From assembly GCA_037976565.1 (NCBI GenBank), contig CP137673.1, forward strand, positions 601,354 to 665,353: a stretch of DNA of 64,000 nucleotides, read 5' to 3'. Source of the stretch: Mesocentrotus franciscanus. Taxonomy: Eukaryota > Echinodermata > Echinoidea > Camarodonta > Strongylocentrotidae. The notes under the pieces are model-generated. The model searched no databases. It worked only from the letters and a program-made list of their open reading frames with translations, and was not told the DNA's origin. Positions 23,601-44,100 of the stretch are shown in pieces. Each line of letters begins with the position of its first letter. The stretch's first letter is position 1. The position numbers were made by a program, and so were the translations under genes.

Positions 23601-25853
23601 ATCTCATTAGAAATAGTCTGTACAGTATGGATTGATTTCCTCACAGTACTTTCACACTGCACAGAACTATACAATTATATACATCTATGTACAAAGTCAA
23701 GTCAGTACTATTTAAGATGGGAAAATCATTGCAAGATTTAGCAATAGTTTAAATATTATGGCACTATTCTGGCTGGCACAATAATCCTACATTCACTGAA
23801 AGCAAAACATTTCAAATAATCCATGTACCATGTCCTTTCATCTCTGTTATCAAGACATTTTGCCTTCATTAATACTGGCTAAATACACTACATCTAAATA
23901 CATGTTAACCTGCTAAGGACCTATTCATTTACTGCGTGGCACATTCACTTTTGATCTATAAAGTCCATATTCAGAAGCAGATGGATATCTTATAACAACT
24001 TCTGTTCCATTCCAAAATGACACTTGATGCTTATAATTTCTACAGTAAGAAAAGTCTCACTTGCCAATCTTACTACAAATCTGATTCACAAAGTCGAAGA
24101 CAAAGAAGAATAGAAGTAGAAGTAGAAGTAGTAGAAGAAGTAGTAGAAGAAGGAGAAGAAGAAGAAGAAGAAGAAGAAGAAGAAGAAGAAGAAGAAGAAG
24201 AAAAAGAAGAAGAAGAAGAAGAATATATATATTCAGAACTTTGAAATGGACCAATTACATATAGATCTATTAAATCAATTGCCTATGTATGCGATTGCCA
24301 TGTTCAATATCGAAGTAGTTTTATGATTTACAACAAATGTTTTCAGCATCCAGGAGTTAAAGACATAAAACATACATGTTTTAGTCGCAAACTATCGCAA
24401 AGTACAAAATATTCCAGTCACAAAGAGGAATAAAAATCTAGAAATAAACTATGAATACATCAACAAAATTGTTTAGAATGAATTATCACCAAATAAGAAA
24501 CCATTCCCTCTCAGAAGAAATGGAACAGTAAAAAAAAATGAATACAACAATCAGAATACATTCCTTGGTCTAGTATATATGCCACTTGTTACCCATCCAC
24601 TCATGACTAGCAAATCCAATGAGTTCAACTAATACCTGTATGTCAGTCAGGCAAACATGTCACATCTTCCTTTCTTTCTAGCAGATTACTTTATAGCATT
24701 TCTTCTTTTCAATTATATTATAAATTTCAACCAGTTCTATATTTTATGCTCCATAGACATGCCTTAATTAAAATCCTAACTTGTAGCCTCGATCAAACAC
24801 TATACCTAACCCTATACCTGTCCTCTCACCTAATGAAAAACCTAACCCTATACCTGTTCTCTCACCTAATGACAAACCTAACCCTTTACGTTTCATGACA
24901 AAAAAGCATGAAGCAATCGTCACTGAAGCAAACTTCAGATCATCTTTCAATCACATGGTCAGTGTCATTTCATCCAAACAACCAATTCATCAATATTGTT
25001 ACTGCCATACTAGTCAAGTTGGAGTAAAATCCTTTGATTAAAAACATTATAAAAATTTGTCTCATTACTTCTTTACAAACAAGACAACAAAAATGCTCAA
25101 CCTATATTCAGATAAAATATACAGTATGTATGGTAGATCCATGTTGAACTGGCCTATATTATTACATGCATTTTCTCATTAGAACTGGCCAAGAATGTCC
25201 ACGTAATTATGTACACACAGTATGTGCCCCTACTTTGTATTTGATTTATATTTCAGGTATTGGTAAAAGAATAACTTTGAAGCAATGATATTGTAGAGTA
25301 ACAGGGGAACAAATATTTTTTAAATTTCGGGGGCTACTTTTCAAGCTTGCTCGAGTAATGTAGGTTTAATTATGTTACTAAAGTATGACTTACATACAGT
25401 GTTCAGGATTACCTAGGTCATACTACCTTTCGATGGTTCATCACTTTGTTGTTCCTGAACAGTTTTTTTCTTTCTTTTTTCGGTACACTTTTGGAATTTC
25501 CAAACTATATGTACATTTAAAAAAGTTATATAATACTAAAATAAACAAGATGGAGGGCAATGAAAAAACAAACAAACTAAACAGCATCTGATTTAGGACA
25601 CTTTTACTGTTTGATTTGTTTTGGGGTGTTTTTCCCCCCAAATACCATGCTTCTTTTTATGTTGTCTAATGTTGAAATCTTTTCTATTTTGAGAGAGAGA
25701 GAGCTAATTCTGCACTTCTCAGTAAGCTAACATAGTACATATCTTTCTATACAGCATTTTAATGAGTTTTAGTAAGAGGAATCCACTTACATGTACATTC
25801 AAGTTACCTTCCTCCTCATACTTAGATACCAAGTCTACCTGATTTATAGAAAC
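20656..25853. other. Region downstream of the Rac gene, possible long 3' UTR
   Basis: About 5 kb of AT-rich sequence with few dispersed repeats, lying directly 3' of the Rac stop codon on the minus strand. No frame gives a known protein. Canonical AATAAA on the minus strand occurs for example at about 21211-21220 (as AATAAATAAA). Vertebrate Rac genes have long 3' UTRs, so part may be transcribed; no end can be fixed. Confidence 0.4.
24100..24225. repeat. GAA trinucleotide microsatellite
   Basis: A purine-rich GAA/GTA run of about 120 bases. The Glu-rich and Leu-rich frames over it are artefacts. Confidence 0.95.
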
Positions 25854-34431
<8,578 letters not shown>

Positions 34432-34730
34432 TCTTTCAAACACAATCTAGCAGACAACAGGAACAGAAGTCCCTTTGATCCAACACAAGAGAGTCCGGGA
34501 AGAGATGTTTTCTAGAGGTAGAAGAAAAGTTCAGCGAGCATAGCGTTCAAGATCGCGGATCGCCCATAGAATACCGAGTCAAAGAGCTTCTTCGGCGAAG
34601 AGTTCTCAGTTCCGATACTAAGCACGCGATCATACTGTGGTATAATACCAAAGAGATATCACAGCGAGCTCTCGTTCAGTACAGGCTCACATAACAACAA
34701 CCGACGTTTGTACATGTAATATGGCAGTTT
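34432..34730 (-). promoter_or_regulatory. Rac-family gene 5' UTR and probable promoter
   Basis: Directly upstream of the Rac ATG, moderately CpG-containing (34540-34640) compared with the AT-rich introns. No TATA box or start site was recognised. Inferred from position only. Confidence 0.4.
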
Positions 34731-35245
34731 AATTGCCCCCTTTTTTGGGGGGGGGGTCAACAGCATATAGTCCCTGGCATTTACGCGGGGTCTATTGGAC
34801 TAATTGAGCCTCAATGATACCATTTGAGGGTCTTGAAATTTTATGTGAGTCACATTTTACAAAATTTCAAAAAAATATTATGGGATATATATATAATAAA
34901 TTTTACTGTTTTCAGGTTATACTATAGTATAGGGGGTCTGGAAAGCATATGGTTTAGGTTTAGGTTTTTTTCTGCAAAATTTTGAGCCTTCATTATAACC
35001 TCTCCCAGAGTCTAAAATTTCATGAAAGTCGCTTTTACAAAATTTTAAGGAATTAAGTAAAAGGGGAAAATATAATCAATTTTAAATCCTTGTTTCACGT
35101 GTAAGTTAATAATATGGCAGCCTCATGGAGGCATATATAGTCTCTATATGATTTATACAGGGTCTCTTCAACATTGGGAGCATTCATTGATCTTTAACAC
35201 ATCCTCAAATTTGTATGCAATTCACATATTTCACATAATAATTTC
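34731..35245. repeat. Degenerate tandem repeat, about 170-200 bp unit
   Basis: Three diverged copies share, in order, a G-rich start, ATATAGTC or CATATGGTTT, GGGTCT, a phrase like GAGCCTCAATGATACC or GAGCCTTCATTATAAC, and CACATTTTACAAAATTTC or CGCTTTTACAAAATTTT. It may be a worn transposon interior. Confidence 0.5.
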
Positions 35246-35263
35246 AAGGAAATGCTAGCTATT

Positions 35264-35439
35264 CAGGCCGGGCCGTTGCCAGAGTTTGATGTTTTTTTTT
35301 TTTTTTTTTTTTTTTGGGGGGCACATACATGTAATTAATCGACGTCCTGGGGAGGGGTCTAAGAGGAGGGGTGTCTGATCTTGGGAATTTTTGGGGGCAC
35401 GTGCCCCCTGTGCCCATCCCCCCCGTGGCTACGGGCCTG
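35264..35439. mobile_element. Small hAT-like element
   Basis: Starts CAGGCCGGGCCGTTGCCA and ends GTGGCTACGGGCCTG, imperfect inverted ends. The flanks (TAGCTATT and GCTATATT) are a weak match for an 8-bp duplication. It holds a poly-T run and GC-rich sequence with no coding capacity. Confidence 0.5.
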
Positions 35440-35604
35440 GCTATATTAGGGGAGAAAACAAAATCTAAGAATCCTTGTTTTTCACACTTGATTTGTGGAG
35501 GCATTTATTGAAAATAAAGTTGTAGAAGTGTTTTTCAAACTATCCATCATTGCTCTCTTGCAAGAAAAAAAAATCAGATTATTAAAGGGTATAGGCCTAC
35601 TAAG

Positions 35605-36740
35605 CAGGGGCGGCGATTTCTTTTCATGACAGGGGGGACGAAATGCGAGGGACGAGGGAGCAGTTGCGTAATGAGCAAAAACGTTTGGGTGGCAGAAAAA
35701 ATCCGCATCACCACCACTCTTACATGTTACATGCAGGCCCCGCGGAACGTTTTTCAAAGTATGGGGGGGGGGGGGCTAAAGTATTTACGATCAGGAGAGC
35801 AAAGCTAGCGAAGCAAGTGGAGCGTAAATTGACGTGGGGTCCAGGGGCAAAGCCCCGGCGGGGGTTAGGGCGGAGCCCCATGAAGCTCAGGGGTTTTAGG
35901 CATTTATTTACGGTCAGATGAGCATATTTTGATACCTTATTTGTGACACTGGCATGCAGGTCACTAATTGGAGTGGGGTCCAGGGTGCTGACCCCCAGAA
36001 GCTCAGGGGTTTTAGGCATTAAATTATGATCAGATGAGCATCCAGGGGCCGCCTAATTAGGGCCCTTGGTGGGGTCCAGGGGGCGGAGCCCCCAGAAGCT
36101 CAGGGGTTTTAGGCACTTCATTACGGTCAGATGAGCAACCAGGGGCCCGCCTTAGGGCCCTTGGTGGGGGTCCAGGGGGCAGAGCCCCCAGAAGCTCAGG
36201 GAAAATCATTCCATTTCAGCAACATTTGTAAATCACTGGTATCGATCGAATTAGAAATAAACCACGTTTGAATTTTATTTTTTTGGGGGGGAACTGCCCC
36301 CCAAGCCCACCCCCCCCCCCATCAGTACGCAAGTGCGAGGAGCATAGTGAACGAGAGGGTGAAGGTGACGAAAGTGACTACCCCCTCACAGGTTTTTGAC
36401 GGTTTTGTTGTATTAAAAAATTACATTCCTTAGCAAAACAATAGTATAAAAACAAGCAATATACTTTTGTCCACACTTCACTTTTCTCGGTATTTACTTG
36501 TACATTTTGAAGGATATTATTATTATGCGAGGGAGCGTAGCTCCCGAGTGAGAAGATTTTTGCATTTTTATTTGTCTAAACGCTGCACTCTTGGGCCCTC
36601 CAGAGCCTAAAAGTGTGTTGCAGCCTTTAGTCAGTATGTGCTATACATTTTTTTTTTTTGCACTTTTTCAAATTTTCAGGGGGACGATCCCCTAAAAATT
36701 GAGGGGGACGTGTCCCCGTTCCCCGGGATCGCCGCCCCTG
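35605..36740 (+). mobile_element. hAT-type element with perfect 8-bp target duplication
   Basis: 1136 bp, from CAGGGGCGGCGATTTC to GGGATCGCCGCCCCTG, bordered by CTACTAAG on both sides (35597-35604 and 36741-36748). The interior has three to four tandem copies of a GGGGTCCAGGG ... CCCCAGAAGCTCAGG ... TTTTAGGCATT ... GGTCAGATGAGCA unit. The element at 56328-57365 is the same family in the opposite orientation. No transposase, so non-autonomous. The perfect duplication suggests a fairly recent insertion. Confidence 0.93.
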
Positions 36741-36748
36741 CTACTAAG

Positions 36749-38530
36749 GTATGTTATACATGTATCAAGGAAAGGCGACATGTTTTCACGTACGTGTACG
36801 TGTTAACGTAACTTTTCGGGTCCGCGTTTGTCACAGCAATCTCCGCCCAGCTTGCCGAGCGTACTACGGAAGTAAGTCCGAGATACAAGTCTAAATAAAG
36901 GTCTTTGTCCGAGATACATGTACATACGTTTTATACACACTACTACTGTACTTGTCACTGCTAGCTGCTGCATTTGCATTGCAGAGCTGCTCGCGCTCCA
37001 TGCGTAAATGGACGTAGGGAATCGACGGGGTTCGTGCGTCTAAGATTTTTTTTTCGGGGAGAAGGGGTTCTTGGGATTCTTGCATTCATTTTCTTTATTT
37101 GCTTTGTTCATAATCTAGATTTTTTTCGTGTGTATGGTTGTTTTGTTTTGTTTTGTTTTGTTTTGTTTTGTTTTGTTTGTTTGTTTGTTTTTTTTTTTTT
37201 TGGGGGCTTGAAGAATTTGTTGAGTCCCGATTAGCGAGCCCTCGCTATCTCCTCCTAATTGTAAGAAAATTGTGATAGAACAAAATATATGCAGGCCGCG
37301 GATGATGTACACAGGACTGGCGGAGATCCTAAGAAAATTCAGCCATAATTAAAAGACGTACGTATAGGCCTAGCTAATATCCTTTAATCATATACTGTCT
37401 GTTTTTCTCCCAGGATATATAGCATTATAGACCCGTCTGTAAAGAGCATAAGAACATAAGAAGCCTTAAGTTCCTAGATTCTTCAAAGATCATTGGCATT
37501 AAATTATAAATCATATAATTCCTGAAGATTTTTTTTTTTTTAGGAAGAATTAAAGAATTAAAATAACAAATATTTGTGCTCTGTAAACAATCAAACTATA
37601 TATCATTAGGCCCTCCAATTACTAATAGAAATAATATTTTTAGTGATTTGATGAAACCAATGTAGCTACATGTATTACAAAAGGGGTGGCCAAGTTAAAG
37701 AAAGGAATTAAGAAATAAAAAGAAAATTCACTCTATCTTTCTTTCTTTTTTTTTTTTTTTGGGGGGGGGCGGTGAAAATTGGAGTGGAGGGCTGCAGCCC
37801 CAGCCCAAGCCCCCTGCCCACCAAATCCAGTGTCATATATGGTCGAGTGTAATATTTGTGGAATTCTCTATGGTATATATCAATTATCCTCTTATAAAGG
37901 CCATGCACATACATCTCGTTGTCATTGGCAGGGGACTGTGGTTTGTGCATGTCTTGGTCGAGGCAAACAAAAACAAACCAGACAAAAACATTTGAAAATG
38001 AAATGTAAAAGAAACAGTTTTATCACAGGCTCCTGCCTCAGGATGCAGGGGCATAGATACAGGCCAGGGCACAAGAACATGTGTCCCCTCCCCCATCCAA
38101 CGGTGATATGAAAATTAAAATAGAGGGGGAAAAGGGAAAAAGGAGAGAGAAAAGAAGGGAGAGGGATTGGTAATGCCATCGAAGTTCCTTGCCCCCAAAT
38201 TCACTTTGTTGAGAGGGAGGGGGGTGGGAGGGGGGAGGGTTTATCATTGATCAAGCAACAAAATAAGTAAAGTGATAGAAAATTTGGAATATATAGGCGG
38301 CAATAGGCATCATGTTTACATCTTCATATTCAATTTCACCAATTTGTGTAAATAAGCAGGATAGCTAGGTCATAATTTTGTGTGCAGGGGGTTCAATGAT
38401 AGAGGGATTAAGACTTCACATCTCAATCTCCTCCCATCCTTATTAATACATGAATTTCATACATCAGTCATTTCTTCCCCAACAATTAATTAATGTGTGA
38501 TTCATTGATCTCTATCTCTCTGAAGAAAGT
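36749..38530. other. Non-coding stretch with low-complexity tracts
   Basis: Holds a TTTTG microsatellite (37139-37180), a poly-T/poly-G junction at 37740-37770 that resembles hAT element interiors, and AT-rich sequence. Open frames here are short and unconvincing. Confidence 0.4.
37139..37180. repeat. TTTTG microsatellite
   Basis: About eight units of TTTTG passing into TTTG and poly-T. Confidence 0.9.
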
Positions 38531-38536
38531 GTAATA

Positions 38537-38726
38537 CAGTCAAACCTGCTTTAGTGACCACCTGTCTACAAAGACCACCTGTCTACAAGGACCACATTTG
38601 TTGTTTCCCTTGAAAATGGTTTCTCATTGAAACATGTACTAAAGGAACCTGTCTACAAAGACCACCTGTCTACAAAGACCACTTTTTGTGTTTCCCTTGG
38701 GCGGGTGCTATAGACAGGTTTGACTG
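38537..38726. mobile_element. Tc1/mariner-type miniature element
   Basis: A 190-bp element begins CAGTCAAACCTG and ends CAGGTTTGACTG, bordered by TA on both sides (38535-38536, 38727-38728), as expected for Tc1/mariner insertion. The interior repeats ACCTGTCTACAAAGACCACC four times. CAGTCAAACCTG-type miniature elements are widespread in aquatic animals. Confidence 0.85.
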
Positions 38727-38756
38727 TAGAATAACAGTAATATAACCAAAAATTGG

Positions 38757-38852
38757 TCTCCCTCTCTCTCTCTCTTTAAATCAAATCTCTTTCATCAAGA
38801 TGCAAAATAACAAGATAAACATCGTCTCTCTCTCTCTCTCTCTCTCTCTCAA
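38757..38852. repeat. CT microsatellites in a 75-bp direct repeat
   Basis: Two TCTC runs, each followed by TCAAATCTCTTT-ATnGAGATGC, about 75 bases apart. Confidence 0.7.
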
Positions 38853-40480
38853 TCAAATCTCTTTTATTGAGATGCCAGATAGCAAGGTACTCACACTCAG
38901 TAATGTAGTAACCTAGACACACAGTGTTATGTATTATCCATCATGAAACGAATGTATTCCTTTACCAAGATGAGAGTTATTAGTCCTCTCTCAGTACAAA
39001 ACAAAGAGAGAGCTGCTAGCTAAGGAATTCATAAAGCTACCAACATGTGTCTGTTATTAGTTTTAAAAGTCATGCAATTTTCTTTTCATTTTATCAGATC
39101 TATCTCAAAATTTCTGTATGTCTGATTACAATACTAACTTAATATTGCATAGACTTCTCCTTTATTATAATAAATTTTGTTTTAATCCCATACGGGTACA
39201 GGTAAGACTTGACTACATGGAACCTGTATAAAATCTTTCTAGAGCAGTTCAACATGAAAGCAACTGAAATAATGTACTTTAAAAGACACACATACACATA
39301 TTAGAAAATAGACACTAATCAAAGGAATGAGGTATATTACTAGTAATGCAAAAGTATTTATGTTCTTTTCTTTTCTTCATACATGCAAACTTGAAGGGGC
39401 TTGTTTTCAAAGAATCAGGAGCAAAGAATGCTGCTTGCCCTCAAGTACAGTGTATGAATTATTCACTCAGTGTGTGCAAATAAGGAAAGAGACCAGAAGC
39501 AAATTCAGATGACTCTATTTATTACAAAATATTCACATGAACTGTCAATAACAATACTCTTTAAGAACATAGCTTCACAGTGTAATTGTAAGTCTGCTAC
39601 AGACATAGATATTGAAATGCCTAATGTCTTATTACATTTCAACATTCATCATGAGTGTACCTTAAGTGACCTTTAACCTTTCCAGTGATCTTTCACATTA
39701 ATATATCATGAAAGTTCTCAATTCTTTATGTCAGATGCTTTCATAATTATCAGCATTAGTTGACCTATGATTTCCTTTAACTTTGACCTTTGACAGTAGT
39801 ATAACAGCCTAATTACCTAGGAAATCTTTGACCCAAGTTTTGCAGTAACTGGAAAAAGTGGTTGCGATGAGAGAATTTTCATACACTTCCCAAGTTGGTG
39901 ATGGACAATGGCAAATAAGGGCAAGCTATAAGGTCTTTGTTTGACACATGGTATGACATTATACATACGGTAGGGTTCTGGTTTTGTAAACATTTGGTGA
40001 TGAATATTCTTTCTAAATATGCATCTGAACCTTCCAATACAAATAAAAGCTGGATTCCCCCCATTTTTAAAAATCAAAAATCAAATTCAAAGAAAAACAT
40101 TTTACATCAGGATTTTTTTTCCTACCAGCAGGAATCCTTAAATTCTGGCATCAGATCCTGTAAACTGAAGCCTGCATAGAGTTCTGCATTGTTGCCGGCA
40201 CAATGTTCAGAACTCAGCTTTCTGTGGCCACTCTCTATCTATGATTCCTAGCTTATCATAGCAAAGATACATGTAAGTAATAAGTAAGTGAACTAGTAAA
40301 ATATTGTGGCCTCCTCATTCAAGCTAACTCCTGGAAAACCTGTCCAGCATTACTTGGAAATCTATAATACAACTTAATACTACACAGTTTCCTGTTGTCT
40401 GTTATGCTATGTTTTTTACTTTCAGGAATACAAAGAGTAAATAAAGATGTGGTTTTTACTTTCAAGAGCCACGTTGAGAA
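38853..40480. other. Non-coding stretch downstream of PRPF31
   Basis: AT-rich, no gene or element recognised. Because PRPF31 ends to the right on the minus strand, part could be transcribed. Confidence 0.4.
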
Positions 40481-40499
40481 TTTAAAATATGGTCAGTTT

Positions 40500-41022
40500 G
40501 CTTTTACTTTTTAGGACCCATTTATTGTTGATAAATAAAGATTTGTTTACATTGCTTTTACTTTCTTCGACCCACACATTGTAGATATGTAAAGATTTGT
40601 TTACATTGCTTTTACTTTCTTCGACCCACACATTGTAGATATGTAAAGATTTGTTTACATTGCTTTTACTTTCTTCGACCCACACGTTGTAGATATGTAA
40701 AGATTTGTTTACATTGCTTTTACTTTCGACCCACACATTGTAGATATGTAAAGATTTGTTTACATTGCTTTTACTTTCTTGGACCCACACATTGCAGATA
40801 TGTAAAGATTTGTTTACATTGCTTTTACTTTTGACCCACACGTAGATATGTAAAGATTTGTTTACATTGCTTTTTACTTTCTTCGACCCACACATTGTAG
40901 ATATGTAAAGATTTGTTTACATTGCTTTTACTTTCTTGGACCCACACATTGTAGATATGTAAAGATTTGTTTACATTGCTTTTACTTTCTTGGACCCACA
41001 TATTGTTGATAACTGAAGATGT
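40500..41022. repeat. 54-bp minisatellite derived from the PRPF31 last exon
   Basis: About ten copies of a 54-base unit, with two shorter variants; on the minus strand: CTACAATGTGTGGGTCGAAG, AAAGTAAAAGCAATG, TAAACAAATCTTTACATAT. The array begins at the PRPF31 stop codon. The unit aligns with the terminal coding sequence CAACAATGTCAGGGTTCCAG then AAAGTGAAAGATGATG, and GTAAA ... ACATCTT. The period is a multiple of three, so minus-strand frames of 67 and 137 codons run through it; these are not considered genes. It includes the nearest AATAAA (40521-40526). Confidence 0.92.
40521..40526 (-). terminator. PRPF31: Candidate PRPF31 polyadenylation signal
   Basis: AATAAA on the minus strand, inside the last copy of the minisatellite, about 500 bases after the stop codon. 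If used, the 3' UTR would consist almost wholly of the tandem repeat. Confidence 0.4.
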
Positions 41023-41024
41023 GT

Positions 41025-41141
41025 TCAATTTACTCCAGCATCATCTTTCACTTTCTGGAACCCTGACATTGTTGAAAAATAGCGATCATTTGCTTCCTGA
41101 GCTTTGATCTCATTTGCATGGGGGTTTACAATCTCCAGACC
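41025..41141 (-). CDS. PRPF31: PRPF31 exon 11 (last)
   Basis: 117 bases including TGA: GLEIVNPHANEIKAQEANDR then YFSTMSGFQKVKDDAGVN. GLEIVNP and YFS-M--F-KVK match vertebrate Prp31. The segment STMSGFQKVK is echoed in the adjacent minisatellite. Confidence 0.95.
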   Translation of the reverse strand, partial: GLEIVNPHANEIKAQEANDRYFSTMSGFQKVKDDAGVN

Positions 41142-44100
41142 CTGTATATGACAAAAGAACAAAAAGGAAGAAAAAAATTGTTAAAAAGTAAGCTGAAGGA
41201 ATATGAAAAATATTCTGCATTTGCATTGCTTTGCTGACTTTGAGTAGTAATAAACTTTGTGAAATGACAGGATACATTTACACAGGATACTGTTATATTG
41301 TGAACACAGCAACACACATGTTTTTGTTTTGACCTGCCAAGCATTGAAAAATGTCTTCACATTTGAAAATTATATTTCAGGATTAGGCCTACTGGTATTG
41401 TCCCAAAACTCACTCAAAGAAATTTCACATCGGTATTCTGAAAGCTTTCGACATTACCATCACAAAGGATCTAAAATGGACCTGGGGGTGATTCACTAAC
41501 AGCTAAAATCAATTCCAAATGAGATAAAATCGCTTTTAGGCTCAATATCACTCCTAAGTGCAATATCGCTTTTAGGAACTGATTCACTAAGGCATTTGGG
41601 ATTGATTTTAGCCTTAAAATCGCTATTAAGGCTCAGAGTGATCTGGATTACTCTTAGCCTACACTTTCTGGCAAAGTCAAAGACAAAACTGTCAAACTGA
41701 AGCTAAATTAGAGCAAACAAGAGGAAGACAGATATTGTTAGTCCCTGTTAAAGTGATATATCGAATCGTTTTGATTTATACTATGATAGGGTAGGCCTAA
41801 CTTAGTGCCAACAACATATGTAAAACACTAAAGACTAAAGTTAGTCCGCTTTAGAGAATACCACATCAAGACTGCTGCTGCTACATGCTAGCTGCATGGG
41901 GACGGTAGGTAGCTAATTATCGTTATGTCGATCGGTTACGCGATTGATTGATGCCCAGTGACCAAAATTTTAGTCTTTTGATTGGTTGGATTGATCCCGT
42001 ACATGAATATTCATATGCGCGCATGATTATTCACGCTGGGATTGATCCTAGCCTAAAAGCGATTTAGTGAATCAGTCAGGTAGAATCGATTTTAAGCTGG
42101 GATTGAAATCAATCCCAAAAATTGCTCTTAGGAACGATATCGTTCCCAGTTAGTGAATCACCCCCCTGATAATATTGATAGCATCATATTCCAGACTTGA
42201 CCATGGCAAAGGATCTAAAATGGACCTGATAATATTGATAGCATCACATTCCAGACTTGACCATGGCAAAGGATCTAATATGGACCTGATAATATTGATA
42301 CCATCACATTCCAGACTTGACAATCGTAAAGGATCTAAAATGGAACTGATAATATTGATACCATCACATTCTAGTCTTGACAATCGTAAAGGATCTAATA
42401 TGGACCTGATAATATTGATACCATCACATTCTAGTCTTGACAATCGCAAAGGATCTAAAATAGACCTGAATGTAAACAAGATTGCCTACTAAATTTTAAG
42501 GTTGGTTAGGCTTTGATATGATTACCCCAACCAATGACAGTTTTCTGTATCAAGATTGTAGTTTTACTGCAGAGAAATCTGAAGATCAACTCTCCTCAAC
42601 TGAAGGCAGTATGTACAACTATTAGTGGAGTACGGTAGAGCAGTGTACAACTCACATTTTGGGTGACAAATGTAATTACATCATTATCAATGACTAGTAA
42701 CATAGTTATTTTTTTTAAACAATAAGACTTGCTAACCTGTAATGGGGTAAAGGCAATACTAGATGATGTACCAGATGTCTCTCTCCCTCTCACCGTTGAT
42801 CTCCCACCATGCATCTGCTGACGATGTAGTTGTCTCTGTTCAAGAGAAATAAAAATCATAAGTAAATATATGTTACACATATTTAACATATATTTTATTC
42901 AATTTGACAACTTTGATAACTAAATTTTGGTCCCGTTCATGCTAAATAAATAATTTTAGGTTTCATGTAAAGAAGGAAGTCAAAGTTGAGGATTTCCAGT
43001 TGGGCCATGATGCTTAAAAGGAAAACAAAACATGTCATAAGGACCGATGGTGAGTAAATAAAACTGAAACAAGGGGCCATATTCTGAAAACTATGCATCT
43101 TTTATATTAGGAAAAAAGATTGTAATGGTCAAAACACACTGACAATGCACTGGATAAGCACTTCTTATTAGTTCTTGCACTTAGCCAGCTTTGCACCCCT
43201 CCCTCATCCCCCTCTCTCCCCTCCATCCCACCCTTCCTCCCCCTCACTCTCTCTCTCTGTCTCCCTCTCCTCTTTATCTCACTGAACTCACCTGCAAACT
43301 CTTGGATATTTTGACCTGTGTTTTGTTGTCCACCTGTGCAGCTCGTACCCTTCCTGTGCCTCCCTTGCCAATCTGTCCAAGAGAGAATCCCAAGTCCTCT
43401 TGATAAGCATCCTCTTCAATCTCTGCAAAGTTCATCCTATTCGCTTGTTTCCTCATCTCTGTCATACCAAGCTTGTCTTTCATTTTCCTCAATCTGCATC
43501 AAAAGAAAAAATAGTCTTTGTATAATGCTTTGTGAAAGATGAAGAATATATTAACATCATTATCAATCATTGTTTAGCATCATAGTATTATCTATGACAT
43601 GTGTTTGCATCAATTAAAAAAGTGAAACACATATTCCTGCCATATTATATTTACAGCATTTGTTATACATCAGAATTAACCAACTGTATAGCCTAATTGA
43701 ATACCTTTATTAAAATCAGAGATAGTTGTGCTACTATACCATAAATTTATGGGTGTGTTTATACATGTATATTACTTTATGTGAAGATAAAGTCAGAATT
43801 ATAAAATAACAATGAAAATCATTGATTAGATACAGAAGTTTGTCATCGCAGTTGTCATTAGGTTTTAGAAACTCTGATGTGGGCAAAACCATGATTCAAA
43901 ACGCTTTTCTAATATTACTTAGTGGCTTGATTTAAACCTCTTAATACATACCTTCTTCCTCCTCGTTTTTTCCTGGGTTGATCAAGAGGTAAAGGTAGTG
44001 CCTTGCTTTGTTTTGGTGGTGGAGGTTCCTGCATCTTGGCAAGTTTTCTTTCAATCTCAGCTCTGAGATTCAATCCCATAGTACCTATAGGGCTTTCATG

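Noticed and set aside
24017..24254. Glu-rich and Leu-rich frames
   Set aside because: GAA microsatellite read on either strand.
35482..36019. Several 60-99-codon frames on both strands
   Set aside because: They lie within the hAT-type element, recur in its other copy at 57055-57344 as fragments, and match no transposase.
40482..41028. 137- and 67-codon frames reading SKSNVNKSLHIYNVWVEE repeats
   Set aside because: They are tandem-repeat artefacts with a 54-bp period, on the 3' side of the PRPF31 stop and out of its frame, with no independent start context.
42150..42492. Open frames on both strands over a 60-bp repeat
   Set aside because: Same cause: a multiple-of-three period inside PRPF31 intron 10.
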